Of a stretch of DNA of 64,000 bases, positions 25,861-37,931 are shown piece by piece. The notes below the pieces were generated by a model that was not told the DNA's origin, did not search any database, and worked only from the letters and a program-made list of their open reading frames with translations. The stretch spans positions 265,975,826-266,039,825 of the forward strand of contig JBOZIK010000001.1 in assembly GCA_051453625.1 (NCBI GenBank), given 5' to 3'. The position numbers were made by a program, and so were the translations under genes. Each line of letters starts with the position of its first letter. Within the stretch, counting starts at the first letter, position 1. Origin of the DNA: Welwitschia mirabilis (lineage: Eukaryota; Gnetophyta; Gnetopsida; Welwitschiales).

Positions 25861-26556
25861 TTATTTTCAATCATAAAGACTATAATTCGAAAATCAAGAT
25901 CTTTATACTTAGGCAAAAGCTAATTCTAGATGACTAGGCTAGTCTATTGGGATAAAAAGGATTTATTGTTTACATTCATGCATCTCTTTGTTGTGCACAT
26001 ATCCTTAAGAAACTTTGCATATGAGGGTATCTTTTTAATTGCTTCTAAAAGAGGCATGTTGATCTTGACTTTCTTAAATATTTCTAGGGCCCCTAACTAT
26101 TATTTTTCAATGCTCTCATTTCTAAGACATTAGGAAAAAGGTAAATGTTCTTTGTAGGTAGGCAATGATTTTTCTAAGCCTTTAAACTTTGTTAATTCAA
26201 AGGTTAAAATAAGGGTAAAGGTTTTTCATAAGAGGTTTCATCATTTACTTTTTCCTTTTTCTCATCTTTAGATTNNNNNNNNNNCAAGGTGAATAGCCTT
26301 GATTTGTTCTAATTGAATTGATGCTTCTTCTATGAATCTAAGTCCCTTTGGATTTGGTTGCGAGCTCATGGAAAGTTTTCTTGAATATCTATGACTTAAG
26401 TAGAGACAATCTAAGTTTGGGTTTATTAAAGTCATTAAATAAATTATGAGATGATTCAAGTGATTTGTTCAAGGTTTTTCAATGAGGAGAACTATTGCTT
26501 AAAGGTTTTTTCATAGTTATGATTGATTTGGATTTGAGTTTTTATGAATTTACTTA

Positions 26557-27130
26557 CTAATTTATTGAAGGGAATGAACAAAGATGGTTTTTGTTAATTG
26601 AATGAAAAGGGGTGAGAGGATAATGAAGGGAGTGGCTTTCTTGATTTGTTAATTGGATTATCTTGCTTGCAAGAAAATTTAGGATGATTCCTCCACCTAG
26701 AGTTATAGGTGTTAGAATATGAATCAATTTTTTGGCTTTATAATTGGTATTCCACCACATTAACTTGTTCATTTACTATGTTTTCAAATAAAGAAATCAA
26801 TAGAAATTTAGCTATTTTATAGGTATTTATATGGAAATCTAAGCATTTAGGTTTTATAACCAAGGGTACGAATGAGGTGATAGAATATTTTACCCTTGTG
26901 ATAATTTTTTAATCCTTATTATTAATTTCAAAATTTTTAAGTACTCTAAACACACTAGTGGATCTAATAGGATGATGAAATCTGAATGGTCTACTAGACT
27001 TCTTTTAATTTTTATAACTCTTAGATACGCTTTTAAAATAATCTCAAAATTTATCTAAAGGGCATGCTAAGGAAATTCATAGAAAATACTCATTTTCCTT
27101 CCTGGCTCAAAACCATGTTATGGGTATTTT
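26557..27130 (-). pseudogene. gag: gag C-terminal part of internal unit 2
   Basis: The frame 26772-26557 has the Asn-Lys-Leu start and the Thr-Leu-Gly-Gly-Gly-Ile-Ile-Leu-Asn-Phe stretch that aligns with the part after the zinc knuckle in unit 1 (its Arg-Trp-Arg-Asn segment is replaced). The upstream region near 27.09-27.13 kb retains the Pro-His-His-Gly-type segment next to ACCATGTTATGGG. It is more eroded than unit 1 and appears shortened between 27.06 and 27.10 kb. Confidence 0.65.
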
Positions 27131-28617
27131 TGTAATACATCCTTGAATCTTTCTAAGGATTAAGAAAATGTATCATTACCTTTTTCTTGATATTTCATTA
27201 TTATTTTCTTCAAGTCATTTGTTTTATGATTAGAAAAAAAATCTTAATATGAAGGCCTTACTTAGGTTTGATTAAGTTCTAACAAATAAGAGATTAAGCA
27301 CATAGAGCCATGATTTTGCCTATTCCTTTAAGGAAAATGGGAGTAACGTAAGCCTAAGTGTGTTGAATATATTTAGATATTATGGGATAGTTGATAAAAC
27401 ACATTAGAATTCCTTAATGTGTAAGTATGGATCCTCTAATTCTAAATCGTAAAAATGAGGTAAAAGTTGGATGGTAGAAGGCTTGAACTCTAACCTTTGA
27501 TTTATGAGTAGTTATAATAAACATGAAGAGGTTCCTAAGCATTGTGGTTCAAAGGAATTATAAATAGTTTGCTTAGGTTGGTTATTGGCTACATTACCTT
27601 AGGATTTGGCCACCTCTTGAGCAAGGTAGTAGGTAGTTAATTAGTTGATTAGTTCTTGGTTTGATGATGCTCCATTAAAGGGCAATCAAGAATTAAATGG
27701 GTCATTTCAATTTTGTTATTATTGTTGAGATGAGAAGGTTTGTTCTCTTTGATTATTATTTAGGTTTTCTTGAGAAGTAAAAGCTTGTTCTCTTTGGGTT
27801 TCATCATGGAGTTGGTTTTTTTATGGGTTTTTCTATTCCGAAAAGAAGTCCATTTTATTGAAAGGGTTCCTAACTAATATTCCTCACTTATCATAGCTTC
27901 AAGACATGCAAGGTTTAAATTAGGTTTCAAATAGAATCAAGCAAGGTTTTTGATAAAGCATGAACAACATAAAGTTTTTTAGATTTCATAAAGGGCTTTG
28001 GTAAAAGTATAGAATCTTTTACACAGTAATGTTAGTAGAATTAATTAGGCAGTCAACACCAATTAAAATGTGGGTTTCATTTACAATAAAATCACAAAGG
28101 CTTCCAAATGCCTCATAAAGCATTTGACATATTGGTGTTATAGAAAAATAAAACAAGAATTTAAAAAAATGAGCACACACAAAATAAAACTTATCAAAAA
28201 CATAAATTTTTTTTAGAACTTTTAGTGTTTATAATAGTAAGCTTATAAAACAAAAACTTAAGCTATGAATTAAGAAAACATAAGGAAGAAAATAAAATTA
28301 CATAATATAAGTTAAATTTTTAATCTTTCACCTTGAGTTACAACCTGCAAAAATATTATTATATCTAAACACAAAATAACTTAAAATAAAGAAAACCAAA
28401 TAAAACTTTAAAACCAAGCTGGGTTGGTTATCACTAGAATGACGAGAATCAACCACTAAAAGAAAAGGATAGACAAATATATAAAAGAAATAAGAATAGG
28501 ACCATTTTAAATATCACTAGAATAGACTAGTACTCGATACTAGAAAAGCAAAAACTAACTAAAAATCTTACAAGAAAGAAAACTTCATGATATTTCTAAG
28601 CACTTACCATGTTATTA

Positions 28618-28635
28618 TCCTTAATAACAATATCA
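28618..28635 (-). promoter_or_regulatory. Primer site of unit 2, tRNA-Asp type
   Basis: The minus strand reads TGATATTGTTATTAAGGA. It is more diverged than those of units 1 and 3 but lies at the same distance from the LTR edge at 28642. Confidence 0.7.
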
Positions 28636-28641
28636 AAATCT

Positions 28642-29988
28642 TGATTATTTTAGTACATGAACTAGATTTAAAAATAAATAAGAAATTAGTATTATTCTTT
28701 CATAGGAATAATTGGGTTGGCAAAACAAAAATTCCACAATATTGCTTATCTTACGAATTATTAAAAAAAATTGAAAAAGAAGAGGAATTGAGAAATTAGT
28801 GTTGAAAATTCATTTGAAAAAAAGAAAACCATGCAAGCTCTAAGTGTTTATCTAATTCATCCTTCTACAGTTTCTCACTTAGTCATTTGCTATACAATCC
28901 TGAAACAAACTTCAGAACATCAAGTATAGTGACTCAAACCATGATGACATAATTACATTTACCATATAAGTATTGGTAAATTTAAAAGTAAATGTTCCCT
29001 CATAGCCTTGTAATAAAAATAAAAAGTAAGAATCCTATGTATGCAAGATTCATGAATCTACTAAGACTTAAATCAATTAACGTAATGAATTTACTTAGTT
29101 GACAAAAGAATCTTGATAGTTATGTTGTTACTTAAGCATTCCTTGTATAAAATGAGTTATGAGTAATAATCAAAATAAATTAACTCTTATGTATTATATT
29201 AAAAAATGGCATATTACATTAAAGATAAAAGGAAGATGAAAGAACTCCTCAAACTATCCTTGAAAGAAAGCTCACTTCCTAAAGAATTACTTAGAAGGCC
29301 ATTATGACTTGATACTCTAAGATTATATCTTTGTCAAAATGAAGGATAGTACAAGAAAAGGCTTAAGGCCCTTTTATATATAAGAATTGGGTGGTGAGTG
29401 GTTACAAGTATTTGGCTTGCATCCTTAGGTTAGGAGTTATAAAATGATGGCATTGGGTAGGAAATTTATCATGTTTTATTAGATAGAGAGCATTATCTAA
29501 GGTTAACACTTTGCTCTTAGATGTTGCTACTTATGTCAACTGTTGTTACTATCATGTATGTCTACCATTATCTTACTTAACAATATGACATGTCACTATA
29601 GCATGTTTTCATCATCATTGTCATGTATCATCAAAGGTGCAAGTTATTTCTAAGTTAATATCTAATAAAGCTCATAACTACATTTGACTATATTTTTCAT
29701 AATAAGTGAGGAATGTGAGAATTCAATTACTCTACCCTGAAAGACCACTAGTATCAGGTGATCTAGACGATGGCATTAGTATTTTAACCTAGATAGTCTT
29801 TAATTTTAACCATGTCCTTTAAAGTGTAATAAATATCCTATTTCATGGGCAAATGATAAGTTCATAACTATTATATAAATTTAATATAAGATATGTTTTT
29901 ATGATAAAATTTATTATGTTAATGTCTTCTATTAAAATAAATTAGCTAATCAACTTGACTAGAATGTCAAGTTTTACATGTTAATACA
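28642..29988 (-). repeat. Array LTR 3
   Basis: It is 1347 bp long, with the primer site of unit 2 on the left and the 3' end of internal unit 3 on the right (CCCTCTAACTAG, a purine tract on the minus strand). Its minus-strand start TGTATTAACATG is the best-preserved LTR start in the array. A TATA box reading TATATAAAAGGG lies around 29372-29380 on the minus strand. Confidence 0.85.
29372..29378 (-). promoter_or_regulatory. TATA box of array LTR 3
   Basis: The minus strand reads TATAAAAGGGCC, at the same place as the box in LTR 1. Confidence 0.65.
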
Positions 29989-31638
29989 CCCTCTAACTAG
30001 ACTTCTATTAAATCCCTAGTGAAAGTTGATAATGAAATATTTAAACATGTAAAAATATCCTTAGTTAAAATGGTGTTAGTTAAACATGGAAAAATGGTCT
30101 TAGTTAAAATGCTCAATATGAAAATGATATAACTTTAAAAAAATTATAAGAAAGTTTCTATAATTAAGACATCAAAATAAAAAATTTTGTAAAAAACAAT
30201 GTGAAAATGAGATGCCATACCTCCTAACTAAAATTGAACTTTATCCTCAAATTCTTATGATAAAAAGTGTTTAAAGTATTTTGAGAACAGAGATTTAGAA
30301 GAATCTTGATGAGTTCTTTTATTGAAAATCATACAAAATGATGCAACTAAGATATGAAAGAACAAAAAACTAATTAATGTAAAATGATCATTTTATTAAT
30401 TACTAAGTGAAAAATTAATCCATAAAAATGGAGTATGCCTTATGAAGTTATTTCTAATGAAATTAGAAAGATGTAAAGTGGGTAATGGAGATGGAAAATA
30501 AAAATGTGTCAAAAGACTTAACCATAAAACTAATAAATAAATAAACAAACCTACCTAGGATAATGGCCCTTATTATGTTTTTGTATTTTTAGTGTATCTT
30601 GATATTAACTAAAGTGTAGTTTTCACTGAGTAACTTATATGAATTTAATAAATCAATAAAAATCCTAAGTATGAAAGTTAAAAAATGAGAGAACACTGAA
30701 GACCTCTGATTTCCTTTTTTTTTCCTTTCTTTGTTTTCCATTTCTACTAGTGTGTATGTCCTCAATTTAATCCTTTGAATCACATTGAGTATCTAGACTT
30801 ATAAAATTTTATTTGAATATATGTAATCATATTATCTTGCAAAGAAATAATTTCTACACTAGCAGTGAGCATCTATAGCCCTGATGCAATTGATCATGTA
30901 ATAATTAGATCATTAAAGCTATATTATGAGTGAGCATCCATAGCCCTAATGTAGTTATCTAAACCTAATTACATGATTAATGAGATGTCCATTTGGAGAA
31001 GAAATATTATTTTTCTATTATTCATATTCTTATATTCATTTTTTTATGCACATTTATAGGATTCATTAGTTCATTAGCCTAATCAAAACAAATCTTGTCC
31101 TCATCAAATGCTCTAAACATAAGGAACATAGTCTAAAGGTAGATCCCATCTTTTTAGACATGTATTTACTGAAATCAAATATCCTAATTGAATGATCTTT
31201 TAACAAACTTAAAATAAGTGTAACTCTTTCTTAAAAACCCATAAGTTTACTTAATTACAATCATCACTTAAGTGATAATGAATTTACTTATTATTGATTT
31301 TTGGTCAAAGGTGATTAACCTAAGTCCATAAGCCTTGGAAATTCATAAGTAAATAGTTAAGTTAAGTGATTTATGGGCTTAATGAGATATTTTAAAAATG
31401 TTTTTCATGCATGTAAAGGTTTAAAAGGATGGTGGAATGAGTGATAATGCTATGAAATGTTCATGAGAAAATCATCCTTAACAAAAACTTGGTCTTTTGT
31501 AGAATGATTTATTATAAAAGATTCAAAGGTATTGTGACAATTAAGTTCAGAGTCATAGAAGTGACATTCAAGTAATAGCATAGAATGGAAAATATTTGGC
31601 TTATAAGAAGAACATTTAGAGTTGCAAATTTTTTTAAC

Positions 31639-32088
31639 CTAGTTAACCTCTTTAAGATTGCCTAGTAATTTCATCTTGAAAATATTGAAGTTGAAATTCA
31701 TATCACTAAATGATATTTTAATTTGACCATTACTATAATAAATGATTGGGATTAAATTACATTTTTTCATGTTCATTTCTAAAACAATGAAGTCCACTGG
31801 TAAATAGCAATTTCCTACTTGAACTATCACATCCTCAACTATTTGCAATGGTGACTTCACTGAGTTGTTAGCTAATTGCAATTGAAATTTCATACATTTA
31901 CTATTATTTAAGTAAAGTTTCTTATATATGTAATGGAGTAGGATATTGACACTTACCCTAAGATCTAATAAGGCTTGCTTAATATTCTTATCTGCAATTA
32001 CAATAGCTATTATTGGATAACTAGGATCTTTATACTTAGGATCTTTATAAATATTTTTATCTCTAATTGCAATAGCTATTGTTGGCAA
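31639..32088 (-). pseudogene. Protease of internal unit 3, longest frame
   Basis: An open frame of 149 codons covers the whole protease: IKQALLDLRVSVNILLHYIY, then FQLQLANNSVKSPLQIVEDV, YLPVDFIVLEMN, NLIPII, and a KISFSDMNFNFNIF end. Relatives have ALLDLGASVN, so here the catalytic site region reads DLRVSVN, with GA changed to RV. The first 40 residues contain a short internal duplication (Ile-Ala-Ile-x-Ile-x-Asp-Lys-Asn-Ile twice), seen as repeated DNA near 31995-32080. It is the best-preserved protease of the three but probably inactive. Confidence 0.85.
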
Positions 32089-32759
32089 AAAAAATCTTTA
32101 TTCTTATTATTATTATGTCTCTTTGTTGTGCACATATCCTTAAGGAACGTTGCACATTAGAGCACCTTTTTAATTATTTCTAAAGGAGGAATGTTAATCT
32201 TAAGTTCCTTAAAAATTTTAAGGCCTATAATTGTCATTTATTAATGTTCTTATTTATAATATGTTCTTATTTATAATATATTAGGGAAAAGATAAAATAT
32301 CATTGTAGGTGGATAAGATTCTTCTAATTATTTAACCGTTTCTTTATTCAACACTTGAAGGAAGGGTAAAGTTGTTTTATAAGAGGTTGTGTCTTTTACA
32401 TTTTTGTTTTTCTCATCTTTATATTGACTTTGATTTATTCCTTGATTAATCTCTATGTCACTTCAAAGGTAAATATCCTTAATTTATTCTAATTTATTTG
32501 ATCCTTCTTCTATGAACCTAACTCCCTTTGAATTTAGTTATGATCTCATGAAAAGTATTTCTAGATCTCTATTATTTAAGGTAGAGATAATCTAGGTTTG
32601 ACTTTGTTGAGCTTATTAAAGAACTTATGATGTGATTTAAGTGGTTTGTTTGAGGTTTTTCAATAATGAGAAATGTCTTTTAAGGGTTGTTTCATGGTCA
32701 CAATTGATTTGAACTTGAGTTTCTAGAAAGTAATTTACTAATTCCTCAAAGGAGGTGGA

Positions 32760-33290
32760 TAAAGATGGTTTTTAATAATTGGATGGCAAGGGGTAAAAAG
32801 AAAATGAAGGAAATGGATTTCTTTGTTAGTTAATTAGTTTATCATTCTTTCAATAAAAGTTGAGATGATTCCTCCCCTCAAGGTTGTAGGTATTATAATA
32901 TAAGTTGTTTCTTTGGTTTTACCAGTAGTGTCCTACTATATTAACTTATTCATTTATTGTGTTTTGAAATAAAGGAATGAATGGATACTTAGCTATTTTA
33001 TGGGTATGTATGTGGTAAATTAGGCATTTATATTTTGTGTTATTAACTCAAAAACGCATTAGAGGATCTAATATGATGATGAAACCTAGATGTTTTATCA
33101 TGCTTCTTCCATTTTTCAAAACTATGAACTACTATTTCAAGATAGTTTCAAGCTTCGTCTATGGGCATGCTAAGGAAATTCCTCCTACTCATTATTTTCA
33201 CTAATTGTTTATTATTTGTAGTCAATCCATTATTAAAAAACTAATTTTTCTCCTTGTCTTAAAACCATGTTGTGGAAATTTTTGTAATAC
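32760..33290 (-). pseudogene. gag: gag remnants of internal unit 3
   Basis: Collinear with unit 1: the knuckle and following segment near 33010-32760 and the Pro-His-His-Gly-type segment near 33270-33220 can be aligned at DNA level (for example the shared AAAACCATGTT). Stops and frameshifts leave no usable frame. Confidence 0.6.
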
Positions 33291-34647
33291 GTTCTTGAAT
33301 CTTTCTAAGGCTTGGGAAGTGGTCTTATGGTCTTTTTACTAATAGTTCATTATTTCTTTTCTCAAGACATTCATTTTATGTTTAGGAAAAAAGTTTGAAA
33401 TGATGGCCTTAATTAGTTTAAACCAAGTCCTAATGAATAAGGAAATAAGGATGTAGAGCCACAATTTTGACTTCTCCTTTAAAGAAAATGGAAATAAGAT
33501 AAGTCTAAATGTATTAGATATTTATGGGTATTTTGGAATAGTTGATAAAACACATTGAATTCTTTAATATGTAGGTATGAATCATGAAATTCTAAACCAT
33601 GGAAATGAAGTAAACACTGCATGGTAGAAGGTTTGAACTCTAACCTTTAGTTTTTGGGTGGTTGTACTATACATGAATGTGTTCTTAAGCATTATTGTTG
33701 AAGGTAATGATGAAGATTTTACTGAGTTTTATTATCCACTACATTATCTTGGGATTTGACTATCTTTTGGGGAAGGTAGTAGGCAGTTAATTAGTTGATT
33801 AGTTTTTAGTTTGATAATGATCTAATAAATGGATATTGAGAATTAAGTGGGTTATTATTTGGATTTTTTTAAGAGCCAGTAGCTTTTTCTCTTTAAATGG
33901 CTTTGTTATGCGTTTTACTATTTAGAAAAGAGATCCATTTTGTTGAAAGGGTTTCTATTTAATCTTGTTAACTCATTACAAATCCAAGACATGTAAGGCT
34001 TAAATAAGGTTTTAGATACAATTAGATGAGGTTTTAATAAAGCCTAAACAAGAAAAAGGTTTTTAGGTTTTCATAGAGGGATTACATGAAAGTTCAAAGC
34101 CTTTTGCATAGTAATGCAAGTGATACCAACCAAGTAGTAATGTTAGTTAAAATGTGATTTTTGATTATAGAAAAATCATAGAGGCTTATAGATGCCTTAT
34201 CGAGCATTTGATGTATCAAGGTCATAAAAACCAAAACATGAACAAAAAATGTAAGTGTGCATAAAATAAAATTTAACAAAATTGTAAAAAAAAATTATGT
34301 TTTAATGTTTATGATAGAAAATTAAACCAGCAATTAAAAAATGAAGGGAATAAATAAAAGCACATAAGGTAAGCTAAATTTTTTATTTTTTTCCTTAAGT
34401 TGCAACCTACAAAAATACTATTAGACCTGCATCCAAAACAAGTTAAAGGAAAAAAGCCAAATAAAAACTTTAAAAGTAGACTAGTTTGAGTATCATTAGA
34501 TAATGAACACACAAAACAAATAAAAATAGAACCATTTTAGATATCATTGGAATGTACTAGTACCATCACTAGAAAAGCAAAAACTAACTAAAAATATTAT
34601 AATAAAGAAAAGTTTATGATGTTTTTAGGTAGATACCATGCCATTAT

Positions 34648-34665
34648 CCTTGGAAATAGTGCCAA
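34648..34665 (-). promoter_or_regulatory. Primer site of unit 3, tRNA-Asp type
   Basis: The minus strand reads TGGCACTATTTCCAAGGA, close to TGGCGCCGTTGCCGGGGA expected for tRNA-Asp(GTC). It lies 5 bases from the LTR edge at 34671. Confidence 0.85.
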
Positions 34666-35203
34666 AATATTGATCGTTTCAGTATGTGAACTAAATTTAA
34701 AACAAGACAAGAACCTAATGTTCTTCTTCCACAGGAATAATTGGGGTTGTCTAAATAGAAATTAATAATCCTACTTATCTTTTAAGTTAGAAAAGAAACT
34801 AAAAAATAAGAGTTATTGTGAAATTGGTGTTGAAACTTTGTCCAAAAATTGGGAAGTAAGTAAGCTTTAAGTGTTCACCTGATTCATCCTTCTGTAATTT
34901 CTCACTTAACCGTATGTTGTTCTCTTGTGAAATAAACTTTAAATCATTAAATATGATGGCTCAGGTTATGATGACATAATCTTATTTACCATATGAGTGT
35001 TGCTGAATTTAAAAGTTATTAATCTTTCACAGGCTTGTAATAAAAATAAAAAGTAAGAACCTTAGGTACTTAAGATCCATGAAACTACTAAGGCTTAGAT
35101 CAATTAACTTGATAAATTCACTCGGTTGACCAAAGAATCTTGATAGTTACATTGTTACTTAAGCATTTCTAGCATACAATGAATTGTGACTAATAATTAA
35201 AAG

Positions 35204-35303
35204 NNNNNNNNNNNNNNNNNNNNNNNNNNNNNNNNNNNNNNNNNNNNNNNNNNNNNNNNNNNNNNNNNNNNNNNNNNNNNNNNNNNNNNNNNNNNNNNNN
35301 NNN
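35204..35303. other. Assembly gap, 100 N
   Basis: Exactly 100 N, probably a placeholder of unknown size. It separates array LTR 4 from copia protease sequence, so the rest of the copia element and some LTR 4 sequence must be in it or lost. Confidence 0.95.
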
Positions 35304-35449
35304 AAACTTCAATTATCTAACATCTTTAATTATGCTATAACCTATTCATTCTTTGAGATTGTACACATGTCATCATCAAAAGTAACCTTATTGTCCCTTC
35401 TTAACATTTGACCTTGATAATCTAGGCACATGAAACACGTCTTATATTG

Positions 35450-35860
35450 TCACTTTGTGGCTATCAGATCTGAAAGTGTGAAAGCCACATCTCCAATGCC
35501 TTCAATTTTCACATATTTACCATTATCAACTTTGATAATACCAAGCTCATTAGAATCCTTATAGATGATAAACAAATCCTTTTGAGGTGTCATGTGATTT
35601 GAATAACCACTATCTATTATTCACATGATTTGAGAAAAATCTTTAGCCATGTAATATGCTATAAAAGTAGAATTAAAAGTCCCTTCTTTAGCTTGTTTAC
35701 CGTTTTTTTTGTTTCTCTTAACTTGATGGAGTGTCTTAAACTTGCTTTGCACCTTTGGAGGATCTATGCTATAAAATTCAACCTTCCACTAGCATCTCTC
35801 TACAGTGTGTCCCTTTTTTTGATAATTCTTACATCATAAAGTACTAGAGGATGATGATTC
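35450..35860 (-). pseudogene. copia zinc knuckle and protease
   Basis: The knuckle reads CKNYQKKGHTVERC near 35848-35805 (second Cys now Tyr). Then, in one frame with a few stops, come a Lys-rich linker and IIDSGYSNHMTPQKDLF near 35620-35570, the aspartyl protease site of copia elements (usual DSGCSNHMT), followed by VDNGKYVKIEGIGDV. The DSG triad is intact. Integrase should follow to the left but lies in or beyond the gap. Confidence 0.82.
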
Positions 35861-36049
35861 TTGCTAATTGTATAGCCTCTAATTACTATTACTACTCTAG
35901 TTTACTCTTCCACCTCTTGTTCTTCTTCCTCTTGATGCTCCTCCTCTAAAATAGCCTCTTCTTTATGGCTATCCTCAAGAAGTTTGGTCTTGATTTAGTA
36001 TTTGATGTTATCCTCCTTAATTATATGATTTATATATGCCTCTACCTCT

Positions 36050-36643
36050 TTAAAACCTTCCACCTCTACCTTTGGGACCTTTATCAAAATAAGCTTGATC
36101 TTGATATGAATTATTAGTGTTTAAATCTTGAAGCAATCTCAAATAAGTAACTAAATCATCAATCATTACTTTTTTCAATTCTATTATTTGTAATAAAGTA
36201 ATAATGACATGCTTAAATCTATAATCATTATAGAATAGTTGAATAATCTTATCTAACCTTTGCCTTAGAGAGAGATCTACTAAATATCCATTCAAATGCC
36301 TTAAGCAAGAAAGCATTCTCTCAAAGAACTTCTTAAGAGCCTCATCTTTAATTAGGTAAAGATTATCAAATTTACTTCTATACCTTGATTTCTTGATTTT
36401 CTGATTCTTAATAGATCTTTTAAACTCTTGTTGAATATAGTTCCAAGATTCTTTACCACTTCCTTTACATATAATCCTTGCTCCAATGACATTTGAAACT
36501 GAGCTGCATATCATAATCTTTTCAATGTCATTATGAATCTTGTCTTGCTTATATTTCTTCTTTTCAAGAGTTTTAAGAGTGCTGAGATCTTCAATCTCTT
36601 TGAAGGCTTTGAGAAACACTACTTTAGCAATCATTAATTTCAA
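36050..36643 (-). pseudogene. gag: copia gag (UBN2-type), long open frame
   Basis: A 197-codon open frame is the retrotransposon gag of copia type. It has KESWNYIQQEFK near residues 67-78 (relatives: AKEAWDxLxxxFxG), then KSRYRSKFDNLYLIKDEALK, and RQRLDKIIQL, matching the UBN2 domain in order, and ends in a Gly-Arg-rich stretch (KGPKGRGGRF) just before the knuckle region. Leu, Met and Lys codons are in normal gag order. It lacks the first part of gag, which is probably in a broken frame to the right up to the primer site at 36800. It is the best-kept long frame in the window. Confidence 0.85.
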
Positions 36644-36799
36644 GAAGAGTCTTTATTAGTTGAGACTAGTAGAAGAAATTTTTACTTCCATTAAAGATAA
36701 TAAAACACTTAGTAAACTCTTTTATTATTTTAATCTCGTTCTTTACCTTTGATTTTTTTATTTTTAATAGTATGAGAATCGCATTAAAAGTATAATGCA

Positions 36800-36812
36800 G
36801 GATCTGATACTA
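36800..36812 (-). promoter_or_regulatory. Primer site of the inserted copia
   Basis: The minus strand reads TAGTATCAGATCC against the consensus TGGTATCAGAGC(C). It lies between the LTR end and gag, as expected. Confidence 0.75.
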
Positions 36813-36825
36813 CTATCAAAGCTAA

Positions 36826-37931
36826 TGCAATTGAAATCTTAATGAATTACTAAAAATCTCTAATTACTTTCTTTTAAATTATTGAATTTTGAAGGATATT
36901 AAGAGCTACTTAAGGATACTATAAAACCTTAAGTAACTTGTAGAAAGACTTGATCTTTGAAATTTATAGGTTATTTTACTACAATATTTGCTTTAATCTA
37001 ATATCAAAGATTACATAAGCTGGAATCTAAACTCAAAACAAAGTTATTTAACCTTTGTTAATTGAAATTTAAAAACTGTGCAACAAATGCAAGTTGTGAA
37101 CTCTCATTAAAAATATAGTTCTCTATTAATGTCCATTTCACTAATGTTAAAGAAATTTCAAGCTTCTAGTAGTAACATATGTTCTTTTGAGGTCTTTTAC
37201 AAATGTAAACTTAGTTACTATAGATAAAAACTTCAAACTTACAATGATAAAGACTCTAGATCTAGTTTGCATCACCAAATCGCTTAAATTTTTTAACCTG
37301 TAGTTGTTAATCTTTGTTATTCTTCTCTAATTTGATGTAATAATATAAGAATCATAAAACAAAAAACTTAACAATTTTAAAAAAACTAGATCAAATTGAC
37401 AGAAATGCTATTGTAGATACACGAGACTAGGTAAGTTGATGTCTAAAATTGATGATTAATCAAAAAATTGTTAATGATTCATGATGATACTAATGGTAGA
37501 TGAAGAATAAAGATAGAGAGTTATCCTTGAACACACATAGAGTTTTAAACTTCCAATTTATTTCTATATGCGAAGCAGTTACATAAAAAATATTGGAGTA
37601 TCTTTTCTTCTCTCCTTAATGAGAGTCTAAGCTCCTTTATTTATACACTTGGAATGCTTGAGCCTTCCTATTTAAAGTACTAAAATACTATTTTTAATTT
37701 TTTTTTTACAATTTTCTAATATAACTTTACATAATACAATTGCATAACTTTACCCTCCTTGATGTTAAAAAAAAAAAAAACCATTAATACACTTGACATA
37801 TGACCACATGAAAAAATCGTTCTCATTAGAAAAACATTTAACATGACCCCAAAAAAATAAATAAGATTACTCTATGTTGAAATATTGATACAAAACATGA
37901 AGCATAAAGATGCACATTCATACTATCATCA
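36826..37931 (-). repeat. 5' LTR of the inserted copia
   Basis: About 1.1 kb, with minus-strand start TGATGATAG at 37931 and end at about 36826 (TTGCA). It contains a TATA box at 37645-37638 followed by a CT-rich region. The start is fixed by where array LTR 4 resumes (37932). The end is inferred from the primer site and is less sure. Confidence 0.65.
37638..37645 (-). promoter_or_regulatory. TATA box in the copia LTR
   Basis: The minus strand reads GTGTATAAATAAAGG, a good plant TATA box, about 290 bases into the LTR. Confidence 0.65.

Larger units (their letters stand above)
23871..28641 (-). mobile_element. Array internal region 2
   Basis: About 4.77 kb with the same order as units 1 and 3: primer site at 28618-28635, gag (around 26.5-27.1 kb), protease (25.86-25.44 kb), then about 1.5 kb non-coding up to LTR 2. 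It has 10-N gaps at 24458-24467 and 26275-26284. It also lacks RT and integrase. Confidence 0.8.
29989..34670 (-). mobile_element. Array internal region 3
   Basis: About 4.68 kb with no N: primer site 34648-34665, gag (traces at 33.3-32.76 kb), protease (32.09-31.64 kb), and about 1.6 kb non-coding. This is the best unit for judging what is missing, since no gap could hide RT or integrase. A private duplication of about 34 bp around TTAGTTAAA lies near 30060-30115, and an 18-bp one near 32244-32280. Confidence 0.82.
35304..37931 (-). mobile_element. Ty1/copia 5' part inserted in LTR 4
   Basis: Read right to left: an LTR of about 1.1 kb (37931 to about 36826, starting TGATGATAGTATG and ending near CAATTGCA), a tRNA-iMet-type primer site (36812-36800), gag (36643-36050), zinc knuckle, and aspartyl protease (to about 35.46 kb), then the gap. 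Integrase, RT and the other LTR are not seen. The LTR and primer site are ordinary for copia. No target duplication can be tested because the left end is in the gap. Confidence 0.78.

Noticed and set aside
34094-34512. Minus-strand frames of 61 and 67 codons
   Set aside because: They lie in the leader next to the primer site of array unit 3 and have low-complexity hydrophobic composition. The other two units show no matching frame.
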